From Bacteroidales bacterium (GTDB taxonomy: Bacteria > Bacteroidota > Bacteroidia > Bacteroidales > UBA932), in contig JAFUGJ010000001.1 of NCBI GenBank assembly GCA_017469425.1, positions 1-64,000 on the forward strand: a stretch of DNA of 64,000 bases. Direction: 5' to 3'. Below are positions 16,769 to 25,635 of this stretch, one piece after another. Position numbers and translations under genes: made by a program. Numbering within the stretch: the stretch's first letter is position 1; each line of letters begins with the position of its first letter. The notes beneath the pieces were generated by a model, which saw nothing but the letters and a program-made list of their open reading frames with translations, was not told where the DNA came from and ran no database searches.

Positions 16769-17889
16769 TGGTCTATCTGCATGTTCCTTTCTGCAGGAGT
16801 TTCTGCACTTACTGCGATTTCTATTCGGAAACCACCTGCAAGGGGAAGGACGATGCAATGGTGCAGCGGTGGGCCAATGAAGTTTGCGGCGAAATCCGTT
16901 CGCGTCGCGACGAGATAGCGTCCACGCTCGACCTTGACACGCTTTATATAGGAGGAGGTACGCCCAGCGTGCTTCCTCTTTCCGTTTTACGCCAGGTTTT
17001 GGATGCGCTGGATGCAGTACGCGACGGGCAAAAGGTCCGTCCGTGCACCGCAGGGGATGCCCGGTACGGGCATTGCCCGTCCGATAATAAAAGGTATGCT
17101 GAATTTACTGTTGAGGTTAATCCGGAGGATATAATTGAGAAGGGTGAAGAATATGTCCGGGGCCTGCTGGAACTGGGCGTCACCCGCATCAGCATGGGAG
17201 TACAGTCGCTCGACGACGGCATCCTCCGCTGGATGAACCGCCGTCACAATGCCGACGGGGCGCGGCAAGCATTCCGCATCCTTTCGGGCGCCTTGCAGGA
17301 AGTCAGCATCGACCTCATCACCGGAGTTCCCGGGATGTCCGAAGAGACCCTATCGAAAACCCTCGACGAAATACTCTCCTGGCATCCGGCTCACATATCC
17401 GCATACCAGCTAAGCATCGAGGAGGGCAGCGCGCTCGCTACCATGGTTGAAAAGGGCGAAGTGCAGGAACTCGGCGAAGAAGAATGCCGCGCGCAATACG
17501 AACTGCTCTGCAAGCGTCTCGCCGATGCGGGCTATCACCACTACGAAATCTCCAACTGGGCCCTGCCCGGGCACGAAGCCATCCACAACTCCGCCTATTG
17601 GACCCGACACCCTTATGTCGGCCTCGGGCCCGGAGCACATTCGCTCATCTTTACCGACACCTCCGGCTGCCCCGCCGCCCCCTCAGCCCATTCGGACGGG
17701 CCAGAATCCATAACCCAGCGCCGCCGCTGGAATTCCCAGGTCCTGCACGGCTGGACTTCCGAAGGGGAAACCCTCACTCCCGAACAGATTCACGAAGAAG
17801 AAGTTATGCTTCTCTCCCGCACCGACCGCGGCCCCATCCCTGAGAGCGACTGGTTCATTGCTGACGATATTATTGCCGGGATGCTCTGA
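16768..17889 (+). CDS. hemW: Radical SAM protein HemW (haem chaperone-like)
   Basis: A 373-residue radical SAM protein of the HemN/HemW family. It begins VYLHVPFCRSFCTYC, with the 4Fe-4S cysteines at 9, 13 and 16, followed by LYIGGGTPSVLP (SAM-binding GGGTP) and VNPEDI. The extended N-terminus and extra Cys of true HemN are missing, which favours HemW, a protein that binds haem and inserts it into targets, over coproporphyrinogen oxidase. The region at about residues 92-106 (CTAGDARYGHCPSDN) looks like a small insertion. Confidence 0.92.
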   Translation: MVYLHVPFCRSFCTYCDFYSETTCKGKDDAMVQRWANEVCGEIRSRRDEIASTLDLDTLYIGGGTPSVLPLSVLRQVLDALDAVRDGQKVRPCTAGDARYGHCPSDNKRYAEFTVEVNPEDIIEKGEEYVRGLLELGVTRISMGVQSLDDGILRWMNRRHNADGARQAFRILSGALQEVSIDLITGVPGMSEETLSKTLDEILSWHPAHISAYQLSIEEGSALATMVEKGEVQELGEEECRAQYELLCKRLADAGYHHYEISNWALPGHEAIHNSAYWTRHPYVGLGPGAHSLIFTDTSGCPAAPSAHSDGPESITQRRRWNSQVLHGWTSEGETLTPEQIHEEEVMLLSRTDRGPIPESDWFIADDIIAGML

Positions 17890-17898
17890 TGAATGGAC

Positions 17899-17936
17899 AA
17901 AAACTCCGCCGGACTGAATGGTTCAGACCGGCGGAG
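17899..17936 (-). terminator. Terminator of the GlcNAc/SusCD operon
   Basis: On the minus strand CTCCGCCGG-T-CTGAA, loop CCA, TTCAG-T-CCGGCGGAG, followed by TTTTT (17903-17899). A 14-bp stem with one T-T mismatch, 24 bases after the last gene of the operon. Strong intrinsic terminator. Confidence 0.92.
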
Positions 17937-17960
17937 CGAATTCAAGAGTCAGGTATCTCT

Positions 17961-19811
17961 CTACTGGGCAGAAACGAGCTTGACAGCGCGGATGAAACGC
18001 GCAGTGCCGTTCTTTGCAGTATCGGCATTGAGAGCAGGTTTTCCGAAGCGAACGGAATTGCAAGTTGTTGCAGAGGTTTCGGTACTTGCAATATACTGGT
18101 CGCCATTATTGTTGTCTGCAGCAGTATTCAATGCTGTACCGCCATTGTCAGTAAGGAGTTTGTCAAAAGCGGCTCGCGCAGTTTTCTCCGCATCGGAGAT
18201 ATTGACAGGCTGAGCACCGGTCGCCGTCTCGAAAGTGGTTCCGTTATATGCAGCGAACAAATCCTGCAGCTCGCTTGCAGCAGGCCAATACCATCCTTCA
18301 CCAAGTTCTTCGCAGTATGCAAATGCAGGAATGTCGGCAGTATGATCACCCACAAATTCACGGATTTTTGCCATGTTGGCCTTGCCGTCGTTCTCATCCT
18401 TGGCGCCGGTCTCGGTCACATCTGCACCGGACTCGCATCCACCAACGGCCCATGCAAGTTTGGAGGCGGAACGGTTGATATGGACGACCTTTGCCGAAAG
18501 AGCGTCATCAGACACCCAGAAAACGACACCGGCAACCTTGCCATTTTCGGTATAAAGGTCACCAATCTTGTATTTGCCAAGAGGTTTCTGGTTTACAGTA
18601 ATGTCAATGGTGCCAGGAGCCACACCCTCGGTGCTTTCAGCGGTAACAGTCACTGTAGCAGTCCTGGTCGCCCCGGATTCGTTGGCCGTTACTGTGACGA
18701 CAACGCCTTCGGAAGAAACGCTTGCCGAGCACCAGGAAGCACTTTCCTCATCGACTGATGCAGCGGAAAGCTTTCCGTTGAGAACGCTGATTGCAACTTC
18801 CTTTGCCTGTGCAGTTCCGTCAACTTCGAAAGAAGAGGGGGTTGCTGTCATGACAACAGGCTCGCCGGGATAAGTGTAATCTCCAAGAACCTTGACGCAA
18901 CGGATATAACGGGTTGTCGAACTCTTTGCCACATCGTTGCCGAGATAATACTTTCCGAAACGGACGAACCATGCACTTTCAGGAGAGAATTCCGTGCTCG
19001 TCCAATATGAGTTTCCATTGTTATTGTCAGCTGCCGTATTCATGGGTTCGCCGCCATGGGCGGAAAGCAGTGCATCAAAAGCAGTACGGGCACTTGCCTC
19101 CGCACCGGTAATATCCTTGGGCTGCGCAGGAACACATTCTTCATGGGATACGCCGTTATAGATGTCAAACACCTCTACGAGTTCATAACTGGCGGGGAGG
19201 TACCATCCTTCGCCCACCTGAGAGCACCAATAAGCGGCAGGATAAGCCTCAGAAGCGGCAGTCTGCCCCAGCAAAAGCGCTGCATTCTTGCTTCCGTTCA
19301 GATAGAGATTTGCCCCGATTTCATCGGCGAAAGCACTCCATGAAAGCCCTGTCGTCCTCTCAATAGAGATGGCTTTTGCAACGGACTTGTCGGAGCTGTC
19401 AACCCAATATACTATGCCTTTTCCATCCTCGGTAAGGTCTCCTACCTTATATGTTTTTACCGAGACAGGCTCTTCATATGCAGGCTGTGTAACGGTAACC
19501 GTAACCTTGTCGAGTTTTCCGGGGGTGATGGTAACCGACCCGGTCCTTTCGGCGCCGGTATCGTTTTTGGCGTATTTCAGGGTAAGGACCCTCGCTGAAA
19601 TTGTAGGTGTAATCCAGTTGTCGTTCGACACAACTGTAGGAGTTACATTCTCGCTCTTGAGTACGATGTCAGTAGAACCTTCATCCCCATCGGCGAGGGT
19701 AATGGAGGTTTGATCAATGTTGAAGGATTCCACGAGCTTTTCTTCAGGATCCTTCGAGCACCCCACAACCAAAATGGCTGCAGCGGCCATCAAACATAAG
19801 ATTTTTTTCAT
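17961..19811 (-). CDS. BACON/Lcl-domain surface lipoprotein with internal duplication
   Basis: A 616-residue lipoprotein (MKKILCLMAAAAILVVGC, Cys18). After a BACON-type beta domain (about 30-115) comes a first Lcl/DUF1566-like module (about 120-315), a second BACON-like domain (about 320-410) and a second Lcl-like module (about 415-616). The two modules share VGDL/IGDL, GEGWY.PA..EL, AFD.LL...GG..(M/L)NTAADNNNG and a closing TRYIRCVK/ARFIRAVK. As the last gene behind SusC and SusD it occupies the place of a SusE/SusF-like surface glycan-binding protein. Glycan binding is inferred from position and BACON domains. No catalytic residues are claimed. Confidence 0.85.
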   Translation of the reverse strand: MKKILCLMAAAAILVVGCSKDPEEKLVESFNIDQTSITLADGDEGSTDIVLKSENVTPTVVSNDNWITPTISARVLTLKYAKNDTGAERTGSVTITPGKLDKVTVTVTQPAYEEPVSVKTYKVGDLTEDGKGIVYWVDSSDKSVAKAISIERTTGLSWSAFADEIGANLYLNGSKNAALLLGQTAASEAYPAAYWCSQVGEGWYLPASYELVEVFDIYNGVSHEECVPAQPKDITGAEASARTAFDALLSAHGGEPMNTAADNNNGNSYWTSTEFSPESAWFVRFGKYYLGNDVAKSSTTRYIRCVKVLGDYTYPGEPVVMTATPSSFEVDGTAQAKEVAISVLNGKLSAASVDEESASWCSASVSSEGVVVTVTANESGATRTATVTVTAESTEGVAPGTIDITVNQKPLGKYKIGDLYTENGKVAGVVFWVSDDALSAKVVHINRSASKLAWAVGGCESGADVTETGAKDENDGKANMAKIREFVGDHTADIPAFAYCEELGEGWYWPAASELQDLFAAYNGTTFETATGAQPVNISDAEKTARAAFDKLLTDNGGTALNTAADNNNGDQYIASTETSATTCNSVRFGKPALNADTAKNGTARFIRAVKLVSAQ

Positions 19812-19829
19812 AAAACTATTATTTTGGTG

Positions 19830-21449
19830 TTAATTCCATCCTTCATTCTGGGGGAAGTTCTCTTCACCCATCAGCAGTATTTCATTTGCCGGTATGGGCC
19901 AGTTTTCGTGCTTGCCTCGCACAAAGAAATGACGCGCATGGTCATAATCCTCCGCAAGCAGTGGCTCGTCTGCAGTGTTGTCACCAGCATGCGCAACCAC
20001 TCGTTCGTACAGTATGCCGAGACGCTTGAGAAGCGGCCAGCGTACGCCCTCAAAATTCAGTTCCCTTGCATATTCGTCGAGCAGGTCATCCAGGGTAAGG
20101 GAGCCGTCGAAGTGATCATTCCCGGCTCGTTCATAAGTCATATTGAAATATTTGACAGCCTCCGGACTGGCAGGACCGTCCCGATGAAAATATGCTTCCG
20201 AACACATCAGTGCCGTTTCTGCAAGACGATATACAATAAGGTCACGGAAACTTGTCATCCTGTCGGGCTGGTCTTGGTTGGTCCAAAAATCAGCATGCTT
20301 GATGCTCATGGGATGAAGATATCGTGCATAGTCGTATCCTCCCGTTCCACGGGGTATGACCTCACCATAATGAGGGCCGCCTTCAACATTGTAATAGTAC
20401 CAATGCACAAACATTTCATTGTATCGGCGGTCCTTGGTCTGGTCGTACAGGCTCAACAGATAACTGTTGGGGTTCATTCGCCCGAAACCGCGGCCTCCCT
20501 GAGCCGATTCACATTTGCAACCAGGAATACTCTTGTATTCGGCTGTAGTATTCGCAGGAAGCGCATGCCCCATCAGACTTGTGCCGGACACGACGCCTCC
20601 GCCACCTACATTCATGGAGAACTGATAGGCATACAGGACCTCTGCATTTCGCAGATTCTCGCTGGAAAAAACCTCCTTCGTACTTCCGAGCATATGATAT
20701 GTTCCATTTTCGAAAATGTCTTCACACTCATTGATGGCCCTGGTCCAGTCACTCTCCCACATGGCCACCTGTGCCCGGACATGCTTTGCCACAGCCTTTG
20801 TAAACCGTCCGTACATCGGCATTCCGCCCTGTTGCGGAAGGCTCCAGTCAAGGCCGTCCACGGCATCGTCGAGGTCCTTGTCAATCTGGGCATACACTGC
20901 ATCGGAAGATGCCGGCGTAAAAGTACGCTTGATATTGTCGTAATTAGTGACCTCGGTATTCAGGTATATGCGCCCGAACCTCTTGAGCAGGTCAAAGAAT
21001 GCCCTTCCCCTGAATAGTTTCGCTTCGGCCCATACAGCCTTCACCTCCGGATCGTCAAGTCCGATTTTCTCGCAGGCGGCAATAATGTCGTTGGCGCGCC
21101 CGACTATGTTGTACTGTATCTTCCAGAACTGGGCAACGCCTTCGGATGCGGAGGTCATGGTATTAAGACGACCGATATCCGCACAGTTCCCAGCCCGGAA
21201 GAGCAGGATATCGGTATTGTAATCCAACATCTGTACAATATACATGATGGGTGTTTCTTCGGCATGATATCCTGCCATTTCATCCCTCTCATATATGTAT
21301 AGACCGGCTATTGCCCTGGACAGACCATCCTTGTCGGTAAAAAGATAGTTGTCGGTAACATCCGTCTCGGATTCAAGATGCAGTGCTCCGGTGCATGATG
21401 CGTTCAAAGCGATGCATACCACAAACAGAAATATGTTATTTGCCTTCAT
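19830..21449 (-). CDS. susD: SusD-like outer-membrane glycan-binding lipoprotein
   Basis: A 539-residue SusD/RagB family lipoprotein (lipobox LNASC, Cys19) that forms the lid of the SusC transporter and binds oligosaccharide at the surface. Typical parts: SRAIAGLYIYERDEMAGYHA near the N-terminus, TPR-like helices with AEAKLFRGRAFFDLLKRFGR (about 145-164), and the C-terminal RGKHENWPIPANEILLMGEE region. It starts 6 bases after SusC. Ligand is predicted to be GlcNAc-containing glycan from the operon. Confidence 0.94.
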   Translation of the reverse strand: MKANNIFLFVVCIALNASCTGALHLESETDVTDNYLFTDKDGLSRAIAGLYIYERDEMAGYHAEETPIMYIVQMLDYNTDILLFRAGNCADIGRLNTMTSASEGVAQFWKIQYNIVGRANDIIAACEKIGLDDPEVKAVWAEAKLFRGRAFFDLLKRFGRIYLNTEVTNYDNIKRTFTPASSDAVYAQIDKDLDDAVDGLDWSLPQQGGMPMYGRFTKAVAKHVRAQVAMWESDWTRAINECEDIFENGTYHMLGSTKEVFSSENLRNAEVLYAYQFSMNVGGGGVVSGTSLMGHALPANTTAEYKSIPGCKCESAQGGRGFGRMNPNSYLLSLYDQTKDRRYNEMFVHWYYYNVEGGPHYGEVIPRGTGGYDYARYLHPMSIKHADFWTNQDQPDRMTSFRDLIVYRLAETALMCSEAYFHRDGPASPEAVKYFNMTYERAGNDHFDGSLTLDDLLDEYARELNFEGVRWPLLKRLGILYERVVAHAGDNTADEPLLAEDYDHARHFFVRGKHENWPIPANEILLMGEENFPQNEGWN

Positions 21450-21455
21450 AATATG

Positions 21456-24400
21456 TCAGAATGATATGTTGACTCCTAAAACGAACTTTTTTGTCTCGGG
21501 ATAAGACGATGCCATGACCTCGGGGCTGTAAGACAGCACCTTGGTGATTGTGAGAAGGTCTGTGGCCGTTGCATAGGCGCGCAAACTCGAGATACCCAGC
21601 CTGGATACAAATTTGGCGGGGAATGTGTAGCCAAGTTGCACGGTCCGCAACTTGAAATACGATGCATCCTGATATGCATATGTCCTCAAATAGGGAATCT
21701 CGGCATTTTTCATGGGCCTTGGGAAGGCATTCACCGGATTATAGGGGGTCCAGTAATCCACTTTGCATCCGTTGAATGAACCACGCAGATTTCCGCCGTA
21801 TTCTTCGTGATAGAGCAGAGGATTGAGGATATATCCTCCTACGGAAGCATACATGTCAAGATAGAGGTCCAGATTCTTCCACGAAACCCTGGAAGACAGC
21901 GAGAGGGTAAAATCGGGGTCTCTGTTGTACACGACCCTGTCGTCAATACTGATTTTGCCGTCACCGTTCACATCGCTTATCTTGGCGCTGCCGGGCTTGA
22001 CGGCATCATCCCTGTCGAGGGCAGCATCGGGAATTCCGTCGCCGTCAGTATCAACCGTAGGAAGAAGTTCCCTTATGACTATATTCCCCAAAGCATCGAG
22101 CGAATAATCAAAATCATCGTACTGGTAAATACCTTCATTCCTGTAATCATAATAGACATTGATTGGAGCTCCGATTATCCAGTTGTTGCCGGGCTGACTT
22201 ACAGGCTTGCCGTTTTCATCGACAGTATCATCAATCTTGATAATTTCGTTGGCGAATTTGCTGAAATTGGCCGACACCGACCAGTTAAAGTCCTTACGGC
22301 GGATTATGTCGGCATTCAGATTGAGGTCGATACCATTGGTCTTTGTCTCGCCGAGGTTGTCAAGCATGGAAGTATATCCGAGGGAAGCATTGATGGACCT
22401 GGTCACAAGCAGATCGGTCGTGTGCGTGTTGTAATACTCTATAGTACCTGAAATCCTGCTGTCCAGGACGGCAAAATCAAGTCCGAGGTTCACTGTGGCC
22501 GATTTCTCCCATTTAAGGTTACGGTTGGAAAGTTCCGAGCCCGGAAGATATCCAAGGTAATATGCATCTCCGAATTCGCCGGGATACGCCTGAGCAAGTC
22601 CGAGAGTCGTATAGTTACCGATTCCGTTCTGGTTGCCGACCACTCCATAACTTGCCCTGAGTTTAAGTGAGTTTACCCATGATATGCTTTTCATGAATTC
22701 CTCCTGCGACATACGCCATGCAAAAGCAGCGGAAGGGAAACTCCCCCATTTGTGGTCGTCGCCAAAACGGCTCGACCCGTCCCGTCGTACTGCGAGAGTA
22801 AGGAGATACCTGTCGTCAAAATTGTATTGTGCCCGCAGCATGAATGACAGCAGGTTGTTGACCCCATAGGTGCGGTCCAACTCGGTGGTTTCTCCGTTTG
22901 CAATGAAATTCCAGTTTTTGTCCGCGGGCAGGTTCTGCACGGAATAGCCAAGCGATTTGGACAGTCTCTGGTCGAATGACTGCACGCCTGTGAGCACAAG
23001 CGAATGGCGGCTGGCCTCAAAAGGAAATGCATAATTAACTATGTTTTCCAGCAGTTTGGTCTGAGTCGTTGAACTTGTGAGCGTTGCCGTGGACCCGCCT
23101 CCCGGATATTTGGAATCCCTCGACCTGCCAGCCTCGCTCACCCTGTTGTAGTATGAGGCGTTCAGCCTGTAACTGAGCCCTTTGAGCAATTTAATATCGG
23201 CAAAGCCGTTTATGCGGTAATTATTGGCCACTGTCTCCCGTTGGTCGTGAAGCGCACTGTAGAGAGGGTTTCTGTCACCTTTGCTGTTGATGTATTCGGT
23301 ATACTCACCAGCCTCATCATACACTTGAGCAAGAGGCGGTCTGGTCAGATAAGAGTACCATGCGCCATTGGGAAGTTCCCGTTTTGTCCACCCAAACGAA
23401 GCATTGACCCCGAATGTAAGCCATTTCTTTGCCGAATAATCCACATTCAGCCGTGCATTGGTTTTCTTGTAACCGGAATTCACCCTCATTACACCATCCT
23501 GGTCCATGTACCCTATGCTTGCAGCCACTTTCATCTTTTCGTTCCCTCCCCTCACGCCGAGTTCATGATTATGGTATATGGCATCCTTGAACATAAGTTT
23601 TTCCCAATCTATGTACTCCTCATTCTTATATGCATCGAGCATGATGGCATCGCTCAACACATCGCTTATTGGTATTGTGGCCGAATCATCTATGTTCCTG
23701 TCATTGGCCACGCCTTCTGCACGCATTGCAAGCCACTCGTCTCCATTATAAAAAGAGAAATTTTTATGTAGACGCTGAACTCCTACATATCCGCTGTAGG
23801 TCACGACAGCATCTCCGGTTTTCCCCCGTTTCGTAGTAATCAGAATTACACCGTCACTTGCCCTTGCACCATAGATTGCCTGGGAAGCTGCATCTTTGAG
23901 TATTTCGACGGATTCTATGTCATCCGCGCTCATCATCGCAAATTCAGTATCGCTCGCTATGCATCCGTCTATCACATACAGAGGGGAATTGCTCGCAGAT
24001 ATGGAACGGCTGCCCCTGATTGTAATGGAAGGAACAGAGCCTGGCTCGCCCGAACTGCTCGTAACCGTCACTCCTGCCGCCCTGCCGCGAAGCATCTCTG
24101 CAGGATTGGAAGCCGGAAACAGTTTCATGTCATCTGCCTTGACGGAGGTGACGGAAGAAACAAGGTCGCTCTTTTTGACGGAGCCATACCCTATGAAGAC
24201 GACTTCATCCAGCATGGTAGATTCAGGAGCCATGGTAACATCTATCACCTTTCGGCCTGCTACCGGCTCTTCCACATCTGCATAACCCAAAGATGAAAAC
24301 ACCAGCACGGCATTGGATGCAACCTTAAGTCTGTAACTGCCATCTGCATCCGTGAGCGTGCCGTTTCCGGTGCCTTTTTCCAATACCGTTGCACCCACTA

Positions 24401-24524
24401 CAGGCAAAGTGCCCGATCCGGAAGCCGGTTCGGTAACCCTTCCCGTAATGTCAATCGTCTGGCCGAATGCCACCATTCCGGTCAGAAGCAGGGCAAAGCC
24501 CATCATCGTTTTGCAAGATTTCAT
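21456..24524 (-). CDS. susC: SusC-like TonB-dependent outer-membrane transporter
   Basis: A 1022-residue SusC/RagA protein. It has a signal peptide ending VAFGQ, a CarboxypepD-like plug-preceding domain (about 24-100, IDITGRVTEP to SLGYADVEEP), a TonB-dependent plug with LRGRAAGVTVTSSSGEPG and IRGSRSISASNSPLYVIDG, and a large beta-barrel ending VLGVNISF. It imports oligosaccharides through the outer membrane with TonB energy, paired with the following SusD. No N-terminal STN domain, so no anti-sigma signalling is expected, matching the presence of a LacI-type regulator instead. Confidence 0.96.
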   Translation of the reverse strand: MKSCKTMMGFALLLTGMVAFGQTIDITGRVTEPASGSGTLPVVGATVLEKGTGNGTLTDADGSYRLKVASNAVLVFSSLGYADVEEPVAGRKVIDVTMAPESTMLDEVVFIGYGSVKKSDLVSSVTSVKADDMKLFPASNPAEMLRGRAAGVTVTSSSGEPGSVPSITIRGSRSISASNSPLYVIDGCIASDTEFAMMSADDIESVEILKDAASQAIYGARASDGVILITTKRGKTGDAVVTYSGYVGVQRLHKNFSFYNGDEWLAMRAEGVANDRNIDDSATIPISDVLSDAIMLDAYKNEEYIDWEKLMFKDAIYHNHELGVRGGNEKMKVAASIGYMDQDGVMRVNSGYKKTNARLNVDYSAKKWLTFGVNASFGWTKRELPNGAWYSYLTRPPLAQVYDEAGEYTEYINSKGDRNPLYSALHDQRETVANNYRINGFADIKLLKGLSYRLNASYYNRVSEAGRSRDSKYPGGGSTATLTSSTTQTKLLENIVNYAFPFEASRHSLVLTGVQSFDQRLSKSLGYSVQNLPADKNWNFIANGETTELDRTYGVNNLLSFMLRAQYNFDDRYLLTLAVRRDGSSRFGDDHKWGSFPSAAFAWRMSQEEFMKSISWVNSLKLRASYGVVGNQNGIGNYTTLGLAQAYPGEFGDAYYLGYLPGSELSNRNLKWEKSATVNLGLDFAVLDSRISGTIEYYNTHTTDLLVTRSINASLGYTSMLDNLGETKTNGIDLNLNADIIRRKDFNWSVSANFSKFANEIIKIDDTVDENGKPVSQPGNNWIIGAPINVYYDYRNEGIYQYDDFDYSLDALGNIVIRELLPTVDTDGDGIPDAALDRDDAVKPGSAKISDVNGDGKISIDDRVVYNRDPDFTLSLSSRVSWKNLDLYLDMYASVGGYILNPLLYHEEYGGNLRGSFNGCKVDYWTPYNPVNAFPRPMKNAEIPYLRTYAYQDASYFKLRTVQLGYTFPAKFVSRLGISSLRAYATATDLLTITKVLSYSPEVMASSYPETKKFVLGVNISF

Positions 24525-24534
24525 ATATCAATCT

Positions 24535-25635
24535 TCAGTTTTTGTCATTTTCCCATTCCCACATGGTTTCGAGACCGTCGAAAGTAAACATGTCGAAGCC
24601 CCTGTATGAAGGATAAGCCGAGGCTTTTTCATTGACATAACGGGCAACTTCAAGCAAGTTTTTCCAACCGAGATTCTGAATGGAACTGCCGCTGTCGGAA
24701 TTCATCCTGGTTTTCACGCAGATTGATACCGAGCCGTTTTTCCCGGCGGCTTTGAGCCCGGGTTCACTCTTGCTCAAAATGCTCTCTTTGCTGGTCAGAT
24801 ATGCCATCGTTATCAAAAAATCGCAGTCGTTAAGGAATTGGGCAGTGCTGCCATATTCAAGTTGCCCCTGGTCATAGTATATCTGGTAATTGTAGAATAT
24901 CGCTTCTGCAAGCCGTAATCCTGCAGAATGAAGGACATCCCCTGCAGTATGCAGCCTGTCGAGCGTAAGCCTGAGCAACTGATCGTTGTCTTTGCCTTTC
25001 CCGTAGTTGGAAGCGCTGTTCCATGTATATTGAACTCCCGAAGGCTTATTGGCATCGTGGCATGTATGAGGTTCCAAATCGGCGGCAATCCCGGCAAAGC
25101 GTTCACCCGACGACACTGTTTCGTTATATTTTGCAATCCGCTCGACCTCGGAAATTGTGGTGGAAGCGCTCACAAGATTCTGCAATGAAGAAAGAGCAAC
25201 GGCATAAACATCTATCCCGTATTTTGAGCACGAGGCGATAAAACGACGGAGTCCTGCATCGGCATTGTTTATGCGGCTGCTTCCAGGGCTGAGATAAACA
25301 TCCTTGAAACCAAGCATTGCAACACGCGCCGCAAGTTTTTCAGGTTTACTGACATAAGCGTCAAAAGTAGCTCCCGAATACACATAAATCCCGTTGCGAT
25401 GTCCTTCCAGCACCGATGCTTCCCTATATTCTTTAGCCTTTTCCACCATCAAATCGGTAACCTCCGCCGCACTTATCATGGCAGCAGGAAATGCATCTTC
25501 GCCGCCTTCCCGGCCACCATTGTTTTTATTGCCGTTGCGGATATCATCAATGCTTTTTCCTCTCCCCGGGTCGGCGGAACAGGATAGCATCAAGCAGATA
25601 AGAGTAAATATTGTCAGTATTCTCGTCACTTGCAT
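24535..25635 (-). CDS. Lipoprotein of unknown function, possible TIM-barrel glycosidase
   Basis: A 366-residue lipoprotein (lipobox LMLSC, Cys19) with a Gly/Asn-rich linker (about 26-46). The remainder has a pattern of alternating strands and helices that could be a TIM barrel: GIYVYSGATFDAYV, LGFKDVYLSPGSS, YGIDVYAVALSS, FAGIAADLEPH, DFLITMAYL, GFDMFTFDGLETMWEW. The Asp-Leu-Glu at a strand end and the late Asp-Met-Phe-Thr-Phe-Asp are where catalytic acids might sit. I do not recognise a family. By place between a GH20 and SusC it may act on the same glycan. Start overlaps the GH20 stop by 10 bases. Confidence 0.7.
   Translation of the reverse strand: MQVTRILTIFTLICLMLSCSADPGRGKSIDDIRNGNKNNGGREGGEDAFPAAMISAAEVTDLMVEKAKEYREASVLEGHRNGIYVYSGATFDAYVSKPEKLAARVAMLGFKDVYLSPGSSRINNADAGLRRFIASCSKYGIDVYAVALSSLQNLVSASTTISEVERIAKYNETVSSGERFAGIAADLEPHTCHDANKPSGVQYTWNSASNYGKGKDNDQLLRLTLDRLHTAGDVLHSAGLRLAEAIFYNYQIYYDQGQLEYGSTAQFLNDCDFLITMAYLTSKESILSKSEPGLKAAGKNGSVSICVKTRMNSDSGSSIQNLGWKNLLEVARYVNEKASAYPSYRGFDMFTFDGLETMWEWENDKN

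Noticed and set aside
22207-24609. Several plus-strand frames inside the SusC gene
   Set aside because: All are antisense to an intact SusC with signal peptide, plug and barrel end.
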